DNA of 12,311 nucleotides from Candidatus Pelagibacterales bacterium (GTDB taxonomy: Bacteria; Pseudomonadota; Alphaproteobacteria; TMED109), in NCBI GenBank assembly GCA_002684605.1, contig NYVM01000019.1, positions 47,356 to 59,666 of the forward strand, in the 5' to 3' direction. Below, in pieces: positions 1-8,026 of this stretch (position 1 is its first letter; the number at the start of each line of letters is the position of its first letter). The notes beneath the pieces were generated by a model. It made no database searches, had not been told where the DNA came from, and was given only the letters and a program-made list of their open reading frames with translations. The position numbers and the translations under genes were made by a program.

Positions 1-1
1 C

Positions 2-76
2 GGTTTATCTGGGTTATCCCTTTTATCTCTTTTGCCTATTTTTATAAAATATATAAAAATCATTAAAAACAAGTAG
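2..76 (+). CDS. Possible C-terminal end of an upstream gene, cut by the window edge
   Basis: No start is visible. Frame 2 is open from the window edge to a TAG at 74-76 and would encode a hydrophobic then lysine-rich tail (GLSGLSLLSLLP followed by IKIIKNK). Its codons are mostly A/T-ending (TTA, TCT, CTT, ATA), like those of the neighbouring genes. The TAG overlaps the AGGAAG ribosome site of the next gene, as expected within an operon. Frame 1 is also open, to a TAA at 64-66, and gives an aromatic, membrane-like peptide (RFIWVIPF...), but it uses more C/G-ending codons. Which frame is real cannot be decided from so few codons, and neither may be coding. No function can be assigned. Confidence 0.3.
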   Translation, partial: GLSGLSLLSLLPIFIKYIKIIKNK

Positions 77-90
77 GAAGAGAAAATTTA

Positions 91-852
91 TTGAAAGCTC
101 GTCCAAAAATACAATCATTTTCAAATGTAGTGTTATCAGTTAAGCATATTTATAAAAATTATGGGCTGATAAATGCTGTATCTGATGTTAGTTTTTCTGT
201 TGAAAAATCAAAAACTATTGGCTTGTTAGGAAGTAATGGGGCAGGCAAAACTACAACCATTATGATGTTAATGGGTATTCTAAAAGCTACTTCTGGCGAG
301 ATAAAGATTTTAGAAAAAGATGTTTACAAATATAGAAATAAAATAGCTAAGTACATTAATTTTGCTTCTCCATTTGTTGAACTACCTCATAGGTTAACGG
401 TTTTACAAAATCTTAAGGTATTTGGCCATTTATATGGAGTAAAGTATTTAGACGATCAAATTCATAAAATATCTATGGATTTAGATATATTAGACCTTTT
501 AAAAAGAAGAGTAGGAAAGCTTTCGGCAGGGCAAAAAACTAGGGTTTCATTAGCTAAGTCATTAATAAATAATCCTAAAATACTTTTTCTAGATGAACCT
601 ACCGCTTCTCTAGATCCTGACAACGCAGATTGGATTAGGACTTATTTAGAAAAGTATCAGAAGCAAACAGGAGCAACATTTATTTTAGCTTCTCATAATA
701 TGCCGGAGGTAGAAAGGTTATGTCATAATGTTGTTATGATGGGGAACGGTAAGGTAATTGATTATGGCTCTCCTAAGAATTTAATAACTCGATACAAGAG
801 TAAAGATTTAGAAGAGGTTTTTTTGCAGTTAGCTAGAAAAGATAGGGTTTAA
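91..852 (+). CDS. ABC-2 type exporter, ATP-binding subunit (NodI/DrrA-like)
   Basis: This 253-residue protein is the ATPase of a two-subunit ABC exporter and should hydrolyse ATP on the cytoplasmic face to power the permease encoded next. Visible motifs are Walker A GSNGAGKT (residues 47-54), signature LSAGQ (144-148), Walker B ILFLDEP (164-170) followed by the D-loop SLD, and the H-switch histidine H202 in ILASHNMPE. The Q-loop is odd: where a glutamine normally follows strand 3, the sequence reads NFASPFVELPHRLTV (90-104). The start is a TTG at 91 with AGGAAGAG eight bases upstream; the next in-frame ATG lies inside the nucleotide-binding domain. The permease starts 6 bases after the stop. 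NodI/DrrA exporters move lipids, drugs or oligosaccharides, but the substrate here is unknown. The family call is firm. Confidence 0.9.
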   Translation: MKARPKIQSFSNVVLSVKHIYKNYGLINAVSDVSFSVEKSKTIGLLGSNGAGKTTTIMMLMGILKATSGEIKILEKDVYKYRNKIAKYINFASPFVELPHRLTVLQNLKVFGHLYGVKYLDDQIHKISMDLDILDLLKRRVGKLSAGQKTRVSLAKSLINNPKILFLDEPTASLDPDNADWIRTYLEKYQKQTGATFILASHNMPEVERLCHNVVMMGNGKVIDYGSPKNLITRYKSKDLEEVFLQLARKDRV

Positions 853-858
853 AAAAAT

Positions 859-1656
859 ATGATTTTATTTTTTAGAAGAATTTATGCAATGATATTGCGT
901 CATATTTATTTATTTATGTGTTCTTGGCCTAGGGTATTAGAATTAATCTATTGGCCATTTCTCAATATGGTATTATGGGCCTTTATGAGTAAATTTTTAG
1001 CTCAAAACTCAAATATTTTTTTAATGGCTTCAGGAGTATTAATTGCTTCTGTCATTATGTGGGATACTTTATTTAGAGGGCAATTAGGAGTTACTTTATC
1101 ATTTATAGAGGAATTATGGTCTAGAAACTTAGGAAATATAGCTGTATCTCCCTTAAAACCTATAGAATTAGTAATATCTTTAATTATAGCGAGTTTCTTG
1201 AGAACGCTTATAGGCGTTGGAGGAGCAGGAATTGCTGCTTATTTTTTATTTGATTTTCACATACCTTTATTTGGAATAGGCTTCATTCTCTTTTTTATAA
1301 ATTTATTAATTATGGGTTGGGCTTTAGGTTTAGCTATTTGTGCTTTATTAATTCGTTTTGGGTTATCTGCAGAAACTTTTGCTTGGGCAGCATTATTTTT
1401 TATTCAACCTTTATGTGGTGTATTTTATCCAGTAACTATTTTACCTGAGTGGTTGCAGCCTTTATCTTTGCTAATACCTGCAACATATATTTTTGAAGGA
1501 ATGCGTTTAGCATTTTTTGATGGAGTTTTTGGATCAGACTTGCTATTAAAAGCTTTTCTTATAAATATAATATATATTTTTATAGGCGTGTGTTTGTTAT
1601 TATTTTCATATTCATATGCTAAAAAAAATGGATTATTACTTGCAAATGGGGAGTAA
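859..1656 (+). CDS. ABC-2 type exporter, membrane permease subunit (NodJ/DrrB-like)
   Basis: This 265-residue, very hydrophobic protein is the membrane partner of the preceding ATPase. About six membrane segments can be picked out by eye, roughly at residues 28-50, 52-75, 103-130, 135-165, 172-200 and 228-252. The ABC-2 family hallmark near the C-terminus is present as LIPATYIFEGMR, preceded by PVTILPEWLQPLS, a reentrant or periplasmic loop typical of NodJ/DrrB-type permeases. The length is typical of a half-transporter that dimerises. The gene starts 6 bases after the ATPase stop with only a weak ribosome site, so translation is probably coupled. The transported substrate cannot be read from the sequence. 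Confidence 0.9.
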   Translation: MILFFRRIYAMILRHIYLFMCSWPRVLELIYWPFLNMVLWAFMSKFLAQNSNIFLMASGVLIASVIMWDTLFRGQLGVTLSFIEELWSRNLGNIAVSPLKPIELVISLIIASFLRTLIGVGGAGIAAYFLFDFHIPLFGIGFILFFINLLIMGWALGLAICALLIRFGLSAETFAWAALFFIQPLCGVFYPVTILPEWLQPLSLLIPATYIFEGMRLAFFDGVFGSDLLLKAFLINIIYIFIGVCLLLFSYSYAKKNGLLLANGE

Positions 1657-1661
1657 ATAAG

Positions 1662-2309
1662 TTGTCAGAAATTAGATTTTGGTGGATACGTCATGCTCCG
1701 GTTATAGGAAATGATGGTCGTTGTTATGGTAATAACGATGTTGATTGTGATGTCTCTGATAGGGATCCATATAAAGCACTTGCAAATATTCTTCCTAAAG
1801 ATGCTTCTGTTTATTCTTCTCATTTATCAAGAACAATTAAAACGATGAATGCTACAGTTGATGAAGGTTTTAATTATAAAGATTATGCCGTTGACGCAAA
1901 CTTTGGAGAGCAAAATCTAGGAGAATGGCAAGGACTAAAATATGAAAAGCTACAAGAAAAAACTAAAGAGCTTGGAATATTTCATCCTACTTGGCTTTGT
2001 TCTCCTGAATATACCCCACCTCAAGGAGAGAGTTATAATAATCTTTATCAGCGCGTGACATTAGGGATTAATAAAATAGTAGAAAATAAGAAAGAAGGTG
2101 ATGTCGTCATTTTTTCTCATGGCGGACCTATTAAAGCGGCTATTGCTCATGCAATTAAGGCAGATCCAAGTTATACATTACCATTTTGGATAGATAATTT
2201 AGCATTAAGTAGGTTTGATTTTATAGATGGAGTTTGTAGGGTTAGATTTATAAATTTATTACCTAAAATTATTTCTAATTCTTCAAAAGCATACGAAAGG
2301 TTTATATAA
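1662..2309 (+). CDS. Histidine phosphatase superfamily protein (CobC/phosphoglycerate-mutase-like)
   Basis: This 215-residue protein belongs to the histidine phosphatase (PGAM-like) superfamily, which removes phosphate through a phosphohistidine intermediate. The catalytic RH pair is R10-H11 in WWIRHAP. Other family landmarks are SSHLSRTIKT with R57, the acidic catalytic segment FGEQNLGEWQG (81-91, with E83 or E88 as candidate acid), PPQGES (119-124) and the second catalytic histidine H153 in FSHGGP. This combination resembles alpha-ribazole phosphatase and other small-molecule phosphatases more than glycolytic mutases. No cobalamin genes are nearby, so the substrate stays open. The TTG start at 1662 has GGGGAG eight bases upstream, overlapping the end of the permease gene. 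It lies 5 bases after the permease and 4 before the SCO1 gene, so it is part of the same transcript. Confidence 0.83.
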   Translation: MSEIRFWWIRHAPVIGNDGRCYGNNDVDCDVSDRDPYKALANILPKDASVYSSHLSRTIKTMNATVDEGFNYKDYAVDANFGEQNLGEWQGLKYEKLQEKTKELGIFHPTWLCSPEYTPPQGESYNNLYQRVTLGINKIVENKKEGDVVIFSHGGPIKAAIAHAIKADPSYTLPFWIDNLALSRFDFIDGVCRVRFINLLPKIISNSSKAYERFI

Positions 2310-2313
2310 TACA

Positions 2314-2937
2314 ATGTCTTCCCCTTTTATTATTGGTTTAAAAAGAGGTCTAATAATCTCATTAGTACTAGGAGTTTTTTATTTATTACTGAACTATTTT
2401 TATTTTAGTAAATTAGAAAACAAAAATATCGTTAAATTAGACGATAGAGAAAATGTGAAAATAGGAGGTGATTTTGATTTATTAGGTAAAAATGGAAAAA
2501 AGTATAATCTAGCAAGTTTTAATGGTAAGCCCTTAATAATATTTTTTGGCTTTGCATCATGTCCAGATATTTGTCCATATGGCTTAACTATGATCAGCGA
2601 AGTTTTAGAAACTTTAGGTGAAGATAGCAATATGATTAATACAGTTTTTGTTACTTTAGATCCTGAGAGAGATGATTATGCTTCTACATCACAATTTGCA
2701 AGCATGTTTCATGAAAAAATAATTGGTTTATCAGGCAGTGTGGACCAGGTAAATAGAGCCGCAGATGCTTGGAGAGTCTATAATAAGAAAGTTGAATTAT
2801 CTGATTCAGAACTAGTTTACACAATTGATCATTCTGCATTCATTTACTTAATGGATAAAAATGGAAAATATTATACCCATTTTTCTCATAATACTGAGCC
2901 AGAAGAAATTATAAAAGAATTAGATAAATTATTATAA
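2314..2937 (+). CDS. senC: SCO1/SenC family copper-binding thioredoxin-fold protein
   Basis: This 207-residue protein has an uncleaved N-terminal membrane anchor (about residues 12-31) and a periplasm-facing thioredoxin-like domain. The metal-binding CPDIC motif occupies 83-87 in FGFASCPDICP, and the distal histidine ligand is H173 in YTIDHSAF, giving the Cys-Cys-His copper site expected of SCO proteins. FVTLDPERD (112-120) is also characteristic. SCO proteins deliver copper to, or reduce the cysteines of, the CuA centre of cytochrome c oxidase subunit II. A peroxidase-like or redox-sensing role is known for some homologues. The gene starts 4 bases after the phosphatase stop, with only a distant AAGG upstream, so it is probably translationally coupled. 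No oxidase genes are in the window. Its stop codon directly abuts the stop codon of the convergent aldolase-like gene. Confidence 0.9.
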   Translation: MSSPFIIGLKRGLIISLVLGVFYLLLNYFYFSKLENKNIVKLDDRENVKIGGDFDLLGKNGKKYNLASFNGKPLIIFFGFASCPDICPYGLTMISEVLETLGEDSNMINTVFVTLDPERDDYASTSQFASMFHEKIIGLSGSVDQVNRAADAWRVYNKKVELSDSELVYTIDHSAFIYLMDKNGKYYTHFSHNTEPEEIIKELDKLL

Positions 2938-3711
2938 TTATTTTCTAAAAGAGGCGTCTATTTTATCCATTAGTCTAACTAAAGAGTTAAAAGCTAATTC
3001 TCCTTTATCAGCATTTTCTATTTCCTTGGAATGTGCTTTAGCAATATTATCTGAAACTTCTATTAGTTCCTCATTTAAAGAACGAGCTAACATTTGAACA
3101 TGACAGGCTCTTTCAAGTGCATGCAGCCTTATAAATGCATGAGCTATAGAAGACCCCAAGGATAACAAGCCATGATTTCTAAGAATCATTACACTTTTAT
3201 CTGCTAAATTATTTGATAATCTTATACATTCTTCTTCTCTAACTGTTACTCCTTCAAAGTCATGATATGCAATTTTATTAATGAGAGAAGTGCTATCAAA
3301 ATCAATATTTTTAATAGGATGTTTGAGAGCTGCTGCCGCCATTCCTGCAGGAGTATGAGTGTGCATTACGCAATGTGCATCTTCTCTAGCTGAGTGAATG
3401 GCGGAATGAATTATAAAACCAGCTGGATTAACGGGATGGGGGCTAGGTTCAACTATATTTCCTTTTAGATCTATTTTAACTAAATTTGATGCAGTAACTT
3501 CATCATATCTCAGTCCAAAAGGGTTAATCAAAAAATGCTTTTCAGGTCCAGGTACTCTTACTGTTATATGTCCATATATTAAATAATCCCATTTAAGATA
3601 ATTAAATATTCTATAAGCAGCTGCTAATTGAATTCTTAATTCTTCTTCACTTAAGGCGTTCTCTTTAGGTTCAAAATTATTTAATTTTATAACTTTATTG
3701 TACTTTTCCAT
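2938..3711 (-). CDS. Class II aldolase/adducin family protein
   Basis: From the chosen start this is a 257-residue protein of the class II aldolase/adducin fold, a family of zinc enzymes that cleave or epimerise sugar phosphates, with members of other function. Zinc-ligand histidines are visible as H117 and H119 in VMHTHTP and H180 in LRNHGLL; H102 in FIIHSAIHSAR matches a fourth family histidine. The catalytic glutamate of fuculose-phosphate aldolase, four residues before that histidine, appears replaced by glycine (G98), as in adducin-type members, so true aldolase activity is doubtful. The ATG at 3711 was chosen because GGAAA lies seven bases upstream and the preceding 14 residues of the longer reading (to 3753) have no family character. 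It is divergent from the SDR gene. Confidence 0.85.
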   Translation of the reverse strand: MEKYNKVIKLNNFEPKENALSEEELRIQLAAAYRIFNYLKWDYLIYGHITVRVPGPEKHFLINPFGLRYDEVTASNLVKIDLKGNIVEPSPHPVNPAGFIIHSAIHSAREDAHCVMHTHTPAGMAAAALKHPIKNIDFDSTSLINKIAYHDFEGVTVREEECIRLSNNLADKSVMILRNHGLLSLGSSIAHAFIRLHALERACHVQMLARSLNEELIEVSDNIAKAHSKEIENADKGELAFNSLVRLMDKIDASFRK

Positions 3712-3793
3712 TTTACAGTTTCCAATATAAACAATAAGATTGAATGCTAACATATATATAAATAATTATAAACAAAGAATGGAAAGCAAGAAA
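3712..3793. promoter_or_regulatory. Divergent intergenic region between the aldolase-like and SDR genes
   Basis: This 82-base, very AT-rich gap must hold the promoters for both divergent genes. On the plus strand TTGAAT (3740-3745) lies 17 bases before TAATTA (3763-3768). On the minus strand a TATAAT hexamer reads across 3765-3770, but it lacks a convincing -35 partner. Such AT-rich hexamers arise easily by chance here, so exact promoter positions are tentative. Confidence 0.35.
3781..3786 (+). promoter_or_regulatory. Ribosome binding site deciding the SDR start
   Basis: GGAAAG lies seven bases before the ATG at 3794. The two longer in-frame starts, TTG at 3740 and ATG at 3779, have no purine-rich element at a suitable distance and would add residues with no SDR character. 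This supports 3794. Confidence 0.55.
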
Positions 3794-4570
3794 ATGGAAA
3801 ATAACCCATTATTTAATTTAGAAGGTAAGACCGCAATTATTACAGGTTCTAGCAGAGGAATTGGAAAGGCAATTGCTATAAGAATGGCTCAATATGGAGC
3901 TAAAGTGATGATATCTAGTAGAAAAATAGATGCTTGCAATCAAGTGGTAGATGAAATTAAGGCTTTAGGTGGTGAAGCCTATGCACAGGAATGTAATATT
4001 GCAAGTAAAGAAGCTTTGCAAAAACTTTGTGATGTATCGTATGAAAAATTAGGTAAAGTTGATATCTTAGTTTTAAATGCAGCTTCTAATCCTTATTATG
4101 GGCCTTTAGCTAAAATTACGGATGAAGCTTTCGATAAGGTTATGAATAATAATGTAAAATCAAACCTATGGCTTTCTAATATGGTTCTTCCTAAAATGGC
4201 GGAAACAGGTGGTGGCAAAGCTATAGTTATTTCTTCTATAGCAGGAATAAAAGGAAGTGATGTTTTGGGGGCTTACTCCATATCTAAAACAGCTGATTTA
4301 GGTTTAGTTAGATCTTTAGCTGTCGAATGGGGCCCTAAAAATATTACTGTAAATGCTTTGTGTCCTGGAATCATTAAAACTGATTTTGCAAAAGCTTTAT
4401 GGGATAATCCAGAAATTTTAGAAAGTGTTGAAAAAAATGCTCCTTTAAAACGTATAGGTACCCCTGACGAAGTAGCAGGAGCTGCAATTTTATTAGCATC
4501 TAGTTCTGGTGGTTTTATTACAGGCCAAAAAATTGTTATGGATGGTGGAGTTACAATAGGCGGTATTTAA
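3794..4570 (+). CDS. SDR family NAD(P)-dependent oxidoreductase (DHRS4-like)
   Basis: This 258-residue protein is a classical short-chain dehydrogenase/reductase, a soluble Rossmann-fold enzyme that interconverts alcohols and carbonyls. The cofactor motif TGSSRGIG is at 17-24, and SSRK (41-44) after strand 2 suggests NADP(H), since an arginine there favours the 2'-phosphate. NAAS is at 95-98, and the catalytic residues are N119 or N120, S148, Y161 and K165 (YSISK). The segments NAASNPYYGP and CPGIIKTDFAKALW resemble the DHRS4 carbonyl/retinol reductase group, which also has bacterial members. The C-terminus ends in the usual ITGQKIVMDGG strand. It is divergent from the aldolase-like gene and ends at a strong hairpin. 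The physiological substrate is unknown; a lipid-derived carbonyl would suit the beta-oxidation genes next door, but this is inference. Confidence 0.88.
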   Translation: MENNPLFNLEGKTAIITGSSRGIGKAIAIRMAQYGAKVMISSRKIDACNQVVDEIKALGGEAYAQECNIASKEALQKLCDVSYEKLGKVDILVLNAASNPYYGPLAKITDEAFDKVMNNNVKSNLWLSNMVLPKMAETGGGKAIVISSIAGIKGSDVLGAYSISKTADLGLVRSLAVEWGPKNITVNALCPGIIKTDFAKALWDNPEILESVEKNAPLKRIGTPDEVAGAAILLASSSGGFITGQKIVMDGGVTIGGI

Positions 4571-4592
4571 AAAATAATTTCGTGAAAGCTAT

Positions 4593-4630
4593 AGGAAGAC
4601 CTGTAAATATCTGCAGGTCTTCCTTTAATT
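4593..4630. terminator. Hairpin terminator between convergent SDR and thiolase genes
   Basis: AGGAAGACCTG (4593-4603) and CAGGTCTTCCT (4614-4624) form a perfect 11-bp stem around a 10-base loop, followed on the plus strand by TTTAATT. It lies 22 bases after the SDR stop and 12 bases beyond the thiolase stop. The T-run is short, and on the minus strand it is poorer still, so it should terminate the SDR transcript best and may serve both directions. Confidence 0.75.
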
Positions 4631-4636
4631 ATATAA

Positions 4637-5830
4637 TTAGCTAGCTGGATTTACCTCAAATAGGCCTGCAGCTCCTTGACCACCGCCTATGCACATTGTC
4701 ACAACTACAAATTTAGCTTTACGTCTTCTTCCTTCAATTAATGCATGTCCGACTAATCTTGATCCAGACATACCATAAGGATGACCTACTGCAATCGCAC
4801 CACCATTAACATTTAAATTTTCATTTGGAATTCCTAACTTGTCTCTGCAATATAGGACTTGCACAGCAAAAGCTTCATTCAGTTCCCATAAATCTATGTC
4901 ATCCATTTTAAGATTATTTCTTTCAAGTAGTCTTGGTACAGCAAATGCTGGACCAATACCCATCTCATCTGGTTCTAAGCCACTTACGGCAAGTCCTCTA
5001 AAAGTTCCTAAAGGCTCTATATTTCTTTGTTCTGCCAATTTAGAATCCATAATTACGCATGCGGATGCTCCGTCAGATAGTTGACTAGCATTTCCTGCAG
5101 TTATTGTTTTATCCTCTCCTAAAACAGCTTTTAAACCAGATAATCCTTCAATATTAGTCCCTGCTCTAACTCCTTCATCTTGTTCAAGCATTACTTCTAC
5201 CTCAGATATTTCACCTGACTCTTTATCTTGAACTAACTTAGTTGACTTTAATGGAACTATTTCATCATTGAAGTAGCCAGCTTTTTGAGCAGCAGCTGTT
5301 CTTATTTGGCTTTGTAATCCGAATTCATCCATTGCATCTCTAGAAATATTATATCTTTTTGCAACAACTTCGGCAGTTTCAAGCATACTCATATATAGTT
5401 CTGGTTTATTATTTAAGATCCAATCTTCATGAATATGATGCTTATTAGCATGATCATTTTGCACTAGGCTAATAGATTCTAATCCTCCACCTATAGCAAT
5501 AGGAACATTATCTACAATTACGCGCTGAGCTGCCATAGCAATAGTTTGCATTCCAGATGAACAGAATCTATTGACTGTAACACCTGCAGTAGTAACAGGG
5601 AGACCGGCTCTAATTGCAGCTTGTCTTGCAATGTTTACTCCTGTAGCACCTTCCGGAGTTCCACATCCCATTATTACATCTTCTACTTCTGCGGGATCTA
5701 TATTTACTTTTTCTACAGCATGCTTTATTGCGTGTGCTCCTAAAACTGCACCGTGTGTATTGTTAAACGCTCCTCTATAGGCTTTTCCTATTGGAGTTCT
5801 CGCTGTTGATACTATTACTGCTTCTCTCAT
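4637..5830 (-). CDS. fadA: Acetyl-CoA C-acyltransferase (thiolase, beta-oxidation)
   Basis: This 397-residue thiolase is full length for the family. It should catalyse the last beta-oxidation step, splitting 3-ketoacyl-CoA with CoA to give acetyl-CoA and a shortened acyl-CoA. The acyl-accepting cysteine is C90 in [10 protein letters not shown]. The second half carries NEAFAVQ, the catalytic histidine H350 in [11 protein letters not shown], and the proton-exchanging C380 in TMCIGGGQG. The ATG has a strong AAGGAGAG site five bases upstream (5836-5843), lying inside the 15-base gap after the hydratase/dehydrogenase gene, so the two form an operon. The pairing favours a degradative FadA role over a biosynthetic acetoacetyl-CoA thiolase, though the motifs alone do not separate these. 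Confidence 0.92.
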   Translation of the reverse strand: MREAVIVSTARTPIGKAYRGAFNNTHGAVLGAHAIKHAVEKVNIDPAEVEDVIMGCGTPEGATGVNIARQAAIRAGLPVTTAGVTVNRFCSSGMQTIAMAAQRVIVDNVPIAIGGGLESISLVQNDHANKHHIHEDWILNNKPELYMSMLETAEVVAKRYNISRDAMDEFGLQSQIRTAAAQKAGYFNDEIVPLKSTKLVQDKESGEISEVEVMLEQDEGVRAGTNIEGLSGLKAVLGEDKTITAGNASQLSDGASACVIMDSKLAEQRNIEPLGTFRGLAVSGLEPDEMGIGPAFAVPRLLERNNLKMDDIDLWELNEAFAVQVLYCRDKLGIPNENLNVNGGAIAVGHPYGMSGSRLVGHALIEGRRRKAKFVVVTMCIGGGQGAAGLFEVNPAS

Positions 5831-5845
5831 TTTTTCTCTCCTTTA

Positions 5846-7981
5846 TTATCGTTTTGATGGATTAGATGTATCAGGCACAAATTCACTTAATTTACCATTA
5901 GATTCTTCTAGTTTATTCATTAGGTCTGACTCAGGCCAAGAAAAATTATCTGCGTTTCTATGATTATTTATTTCCTTAGCTACTTTATTGACACCATTTT
6001 TATCTGCTTGCCACATAGGTCCGCCTCGATGAGCTGCAAATCCATAACCATTCACATAACATACATCTATATCGGAGGCTCTAAAAGCATGACCTTCTTC
6101 TAAAATACGAGTGCCTTCATTTATTAAAGCTCCATGTAGACGAGATAGTATCTCTTCATCAGAAATTTCCCTAGGGTTTACTCCTTTTTCTCTTCTTACT
6201 TCTTCAATTACTGTATGTACTTCAGGGTCAGATTCTCTTTTTCTTGTTTTAGGGTCATATTTATAAAAACCTTTTCCCACTTTCTGTCCAAACCTTCCAA
6301 GCTCACATAATTTGTCTGCGACATCAGAAGCATATTTTTTACCTTCATAATAATTCTCTGCCTTATGCCTTTTTCTTATCAGCCACCCTACGTCATTGCC
6401 TGCTAAATCATTTACTGCAAATGGTCCCATGGCCCATCCCCATGATTCTGCTACAGCATCTACTTGTTCTGGACTGGCTCCTTCTTCAACTAATAAATGT
6501 GCTTGCTGAATATATTGATGGAACATTCTATTACCCACAAAACCATCACAATTTCCTGCAATAATTCCAACTTTTTTAATTTTTTTAGCCAAGGACATTA
6601 ATGTAGCAAGAATATCATTTTTTGTTCTACTACCTCTTACTATTTCTAATAATCTCATTACATTTGCAGGACTAAAGAAATGAGTCCCAACTACTTCTTC
6701 TGGTCTATTTGTAGCATCTGCTATTTCATCAATATCTAAAGTTGAAGTATTGGAGGCCAATATAGCTCCTTGTTTTGCAAGAGCATCAATTTTAGTAAAA
6801 ATTTCTTTTTTAATTGTCATTTCTTCAAAAACAGCTTCTATAACAATATCAGCATCTTTTATTACATCCCAATCTAAAGTAGGGGTTAAAAGATTCATTC
6901 TTTTATCCATATTTTCTTGCGAAAGCCTACCTTTAGAAACAGTTGCGGCATAATTATTTTTGATAATATTCATGCCTTTTTCTAAAAATTCACTAGTAGT
7001 TTCTATTATACTTACAGGTATACCAGCATTTACAAAACTCATCGCAATACCTCCACCCATAGTACCACATCCAATAACTACAGCATTGTTAACTGGTCTC
7101 AGAGGCGTATTTTTATCCATTCCAGGAATTTTATTTGCCATTCTTTCAGAAAAGAAAGAATGAATAAGAGCAGCTGATTCTTCTGAATCATGACATAATT
7201 GAAACAAATCTCTCTCATTTTTAATGCCGTCTTCGAAGCTAAGATTAACAGCTCCTCTTACTGCTTCAATGCAGCGAAGAGGGCCTTTGCGTCCTCTGAG
7301 TCTAGGTGTGATCTTTTTGATAGCATTTTCAAATAAATCAGAAGATATATTTGAAATTTTTTCATTTCTTTCTCTGGTTTTAGGGTGTGCATTATTTTCA
7401 AGGATACTTTTTGCAAATATAATAGCATTATCAATTAACTCTTCATGAGTAGTATTTTCATACATTTCTTCTATTAGCCCTTCTTTCAGAGCTTTACTTG
7501 CAGGAATAGGAGTTCCACTGGTAATCATTTCAAGAGCTAACTCTGGCCCAACTACTCTTGGGAGTCTTTGCGTTCCACCTGCTCCAGGTAGAAGTCCTAA
7601 TTTGACTTCGGGTAATCCAAGTAATGTTTTAGAATTTGCGACGCGGTAATGGCACCCCAGAGAAACTTCAAGGCCTCCACCTAAAGGTGTTCCGTGTAGT
7701 GCTGCAATAGTTGGTTTACTACTATCTTCATATTCAAATATAACCGTATTTAAATCTGGACTCATAGTAGGTTTTCCAAATTCAGAAATATCAGCCCCGG
7801 CCATAAAAGTTCTTCCTCCGCCAGTAACAATTATTGCTTCAGCAGACGAGTCATTTAAAGCTTCTTTTAAACAATCTGATAAGCCAGCCCTTACTGCTTG
7901 AGATAATGCATTTACTGGAGGATTATCTACAGTAATAATTCCTATATTTTCTTTACGTTCATAACTAACCGGACCACTCAT
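5846..7981 (-). CDS. Bifunctional enoyl-CoA hydratase/3-hydroxyacyl-CoA dehydrogenase (FadB/FadJ-type)
   Basis: This 711-residue two-domain enzyme hydrates trans-2-enoyl-CoA and then oxidises 3-hydroxyacyl-CoA with NAD+. The N-terminal crotonase domain (about 1-190) has the oxyanion-hole segment MAGADI (60-65), GGGLE with E105, and LPEVKLGLLPGAGG with E125; both catalytic glutamates of hydratases are present. The dehydrogenase domain starts near 298 with the NAD motif GCGTMGGG (304-311), then NTST (411-414) and the catalytic pair H434 (THFFSP) and E446. A C-terminal dehydrogenase repeat runs from about 480. The size and domain order match FadJ (about 714 residues) and the peroxisomal multifunctional enzyme. 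AAGGAG lies six bases before the ATG (7988-7993), and the gene is first in the operon with the thiolase. Confidence 0.93.
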   Translation of the reverse strand: MSGPVSYERKENIGIITVDNPPVNALSQAVRAGLSDCLKEALNDSSAEAIIVTGGGRTFMAGADISEFGKPTMSPDLNTVIFEYEDSSKPTIAALHGTPLGGGLEVSLGCHYRVANSKTLLGLPEVKLGLLPGAGGTQRLPRVVGPELALEMITSGTPIPASKALKEGLIEEMYENTTHEELIDNAIIFAKSILENNAHPKTRERNEKISNISSDLFENAIKKITPRLRGRKGPLRCIEAVRGAVNLSFEDGIKNERDLFQLCHDSEESAALIHSFFSERMANKIPGMDKNTPLRPVNNAVVIGCGTMGGGIAMSFVNAGIPVSIIETTSEFLEKGMNIIKNNYAATVSKGRLSQENMDKRMNLLTPTLDWDVIKDADIVIEAVFEEMTIKKEIFTKIDALAKQGAILASNTSTLDIDEIADATNRPEEVVGTHFFSPANVMRLLEIVRGSRTKNDILATLMSLAKKIKKVGIIAGNCDGFVGNRMFHQYIQQAHLLVEEGASPEQVDAVAESWGWAMGPFAVNDLAGNDVGWLIRKRHKAENYYEGKKYASDVADKLCELGRFGQKVGKGFYKYDPKTRKRESDPEVHTVIEEVRREKGVNPREISDEEILSRLHGALINEGTRILEEGHAFRASDIDVCYVNGYGFAAHRGGPMWQADKNGVNKVAKEINNHRNADNFSWPESDLMNKLEESNGKLSEFVPDTSNPSKR

Positions 7982-8026
7982 ATTAAACTCCTTAAATTTT
8001 TTATTCTAAATTATTTCAGAAATTAA

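Noticed and set aside
3712..3753. Longer N-terminus for the aldolase-like protein from 3753
   Set aside because: The extra 14 residues do not resemble the family, and the ATG at 3711 has a well-spaced GGAAA.
3740..3793. Longer N-terminus for the SDR starting at TTG 3740 or ATG 3779
   Set aside because: Neither start has a ribosome site, the added residues have no SDR character, and the TTG overlaps the candidate promoter. The ATG at 3794 with GGAAAG upstream is better.
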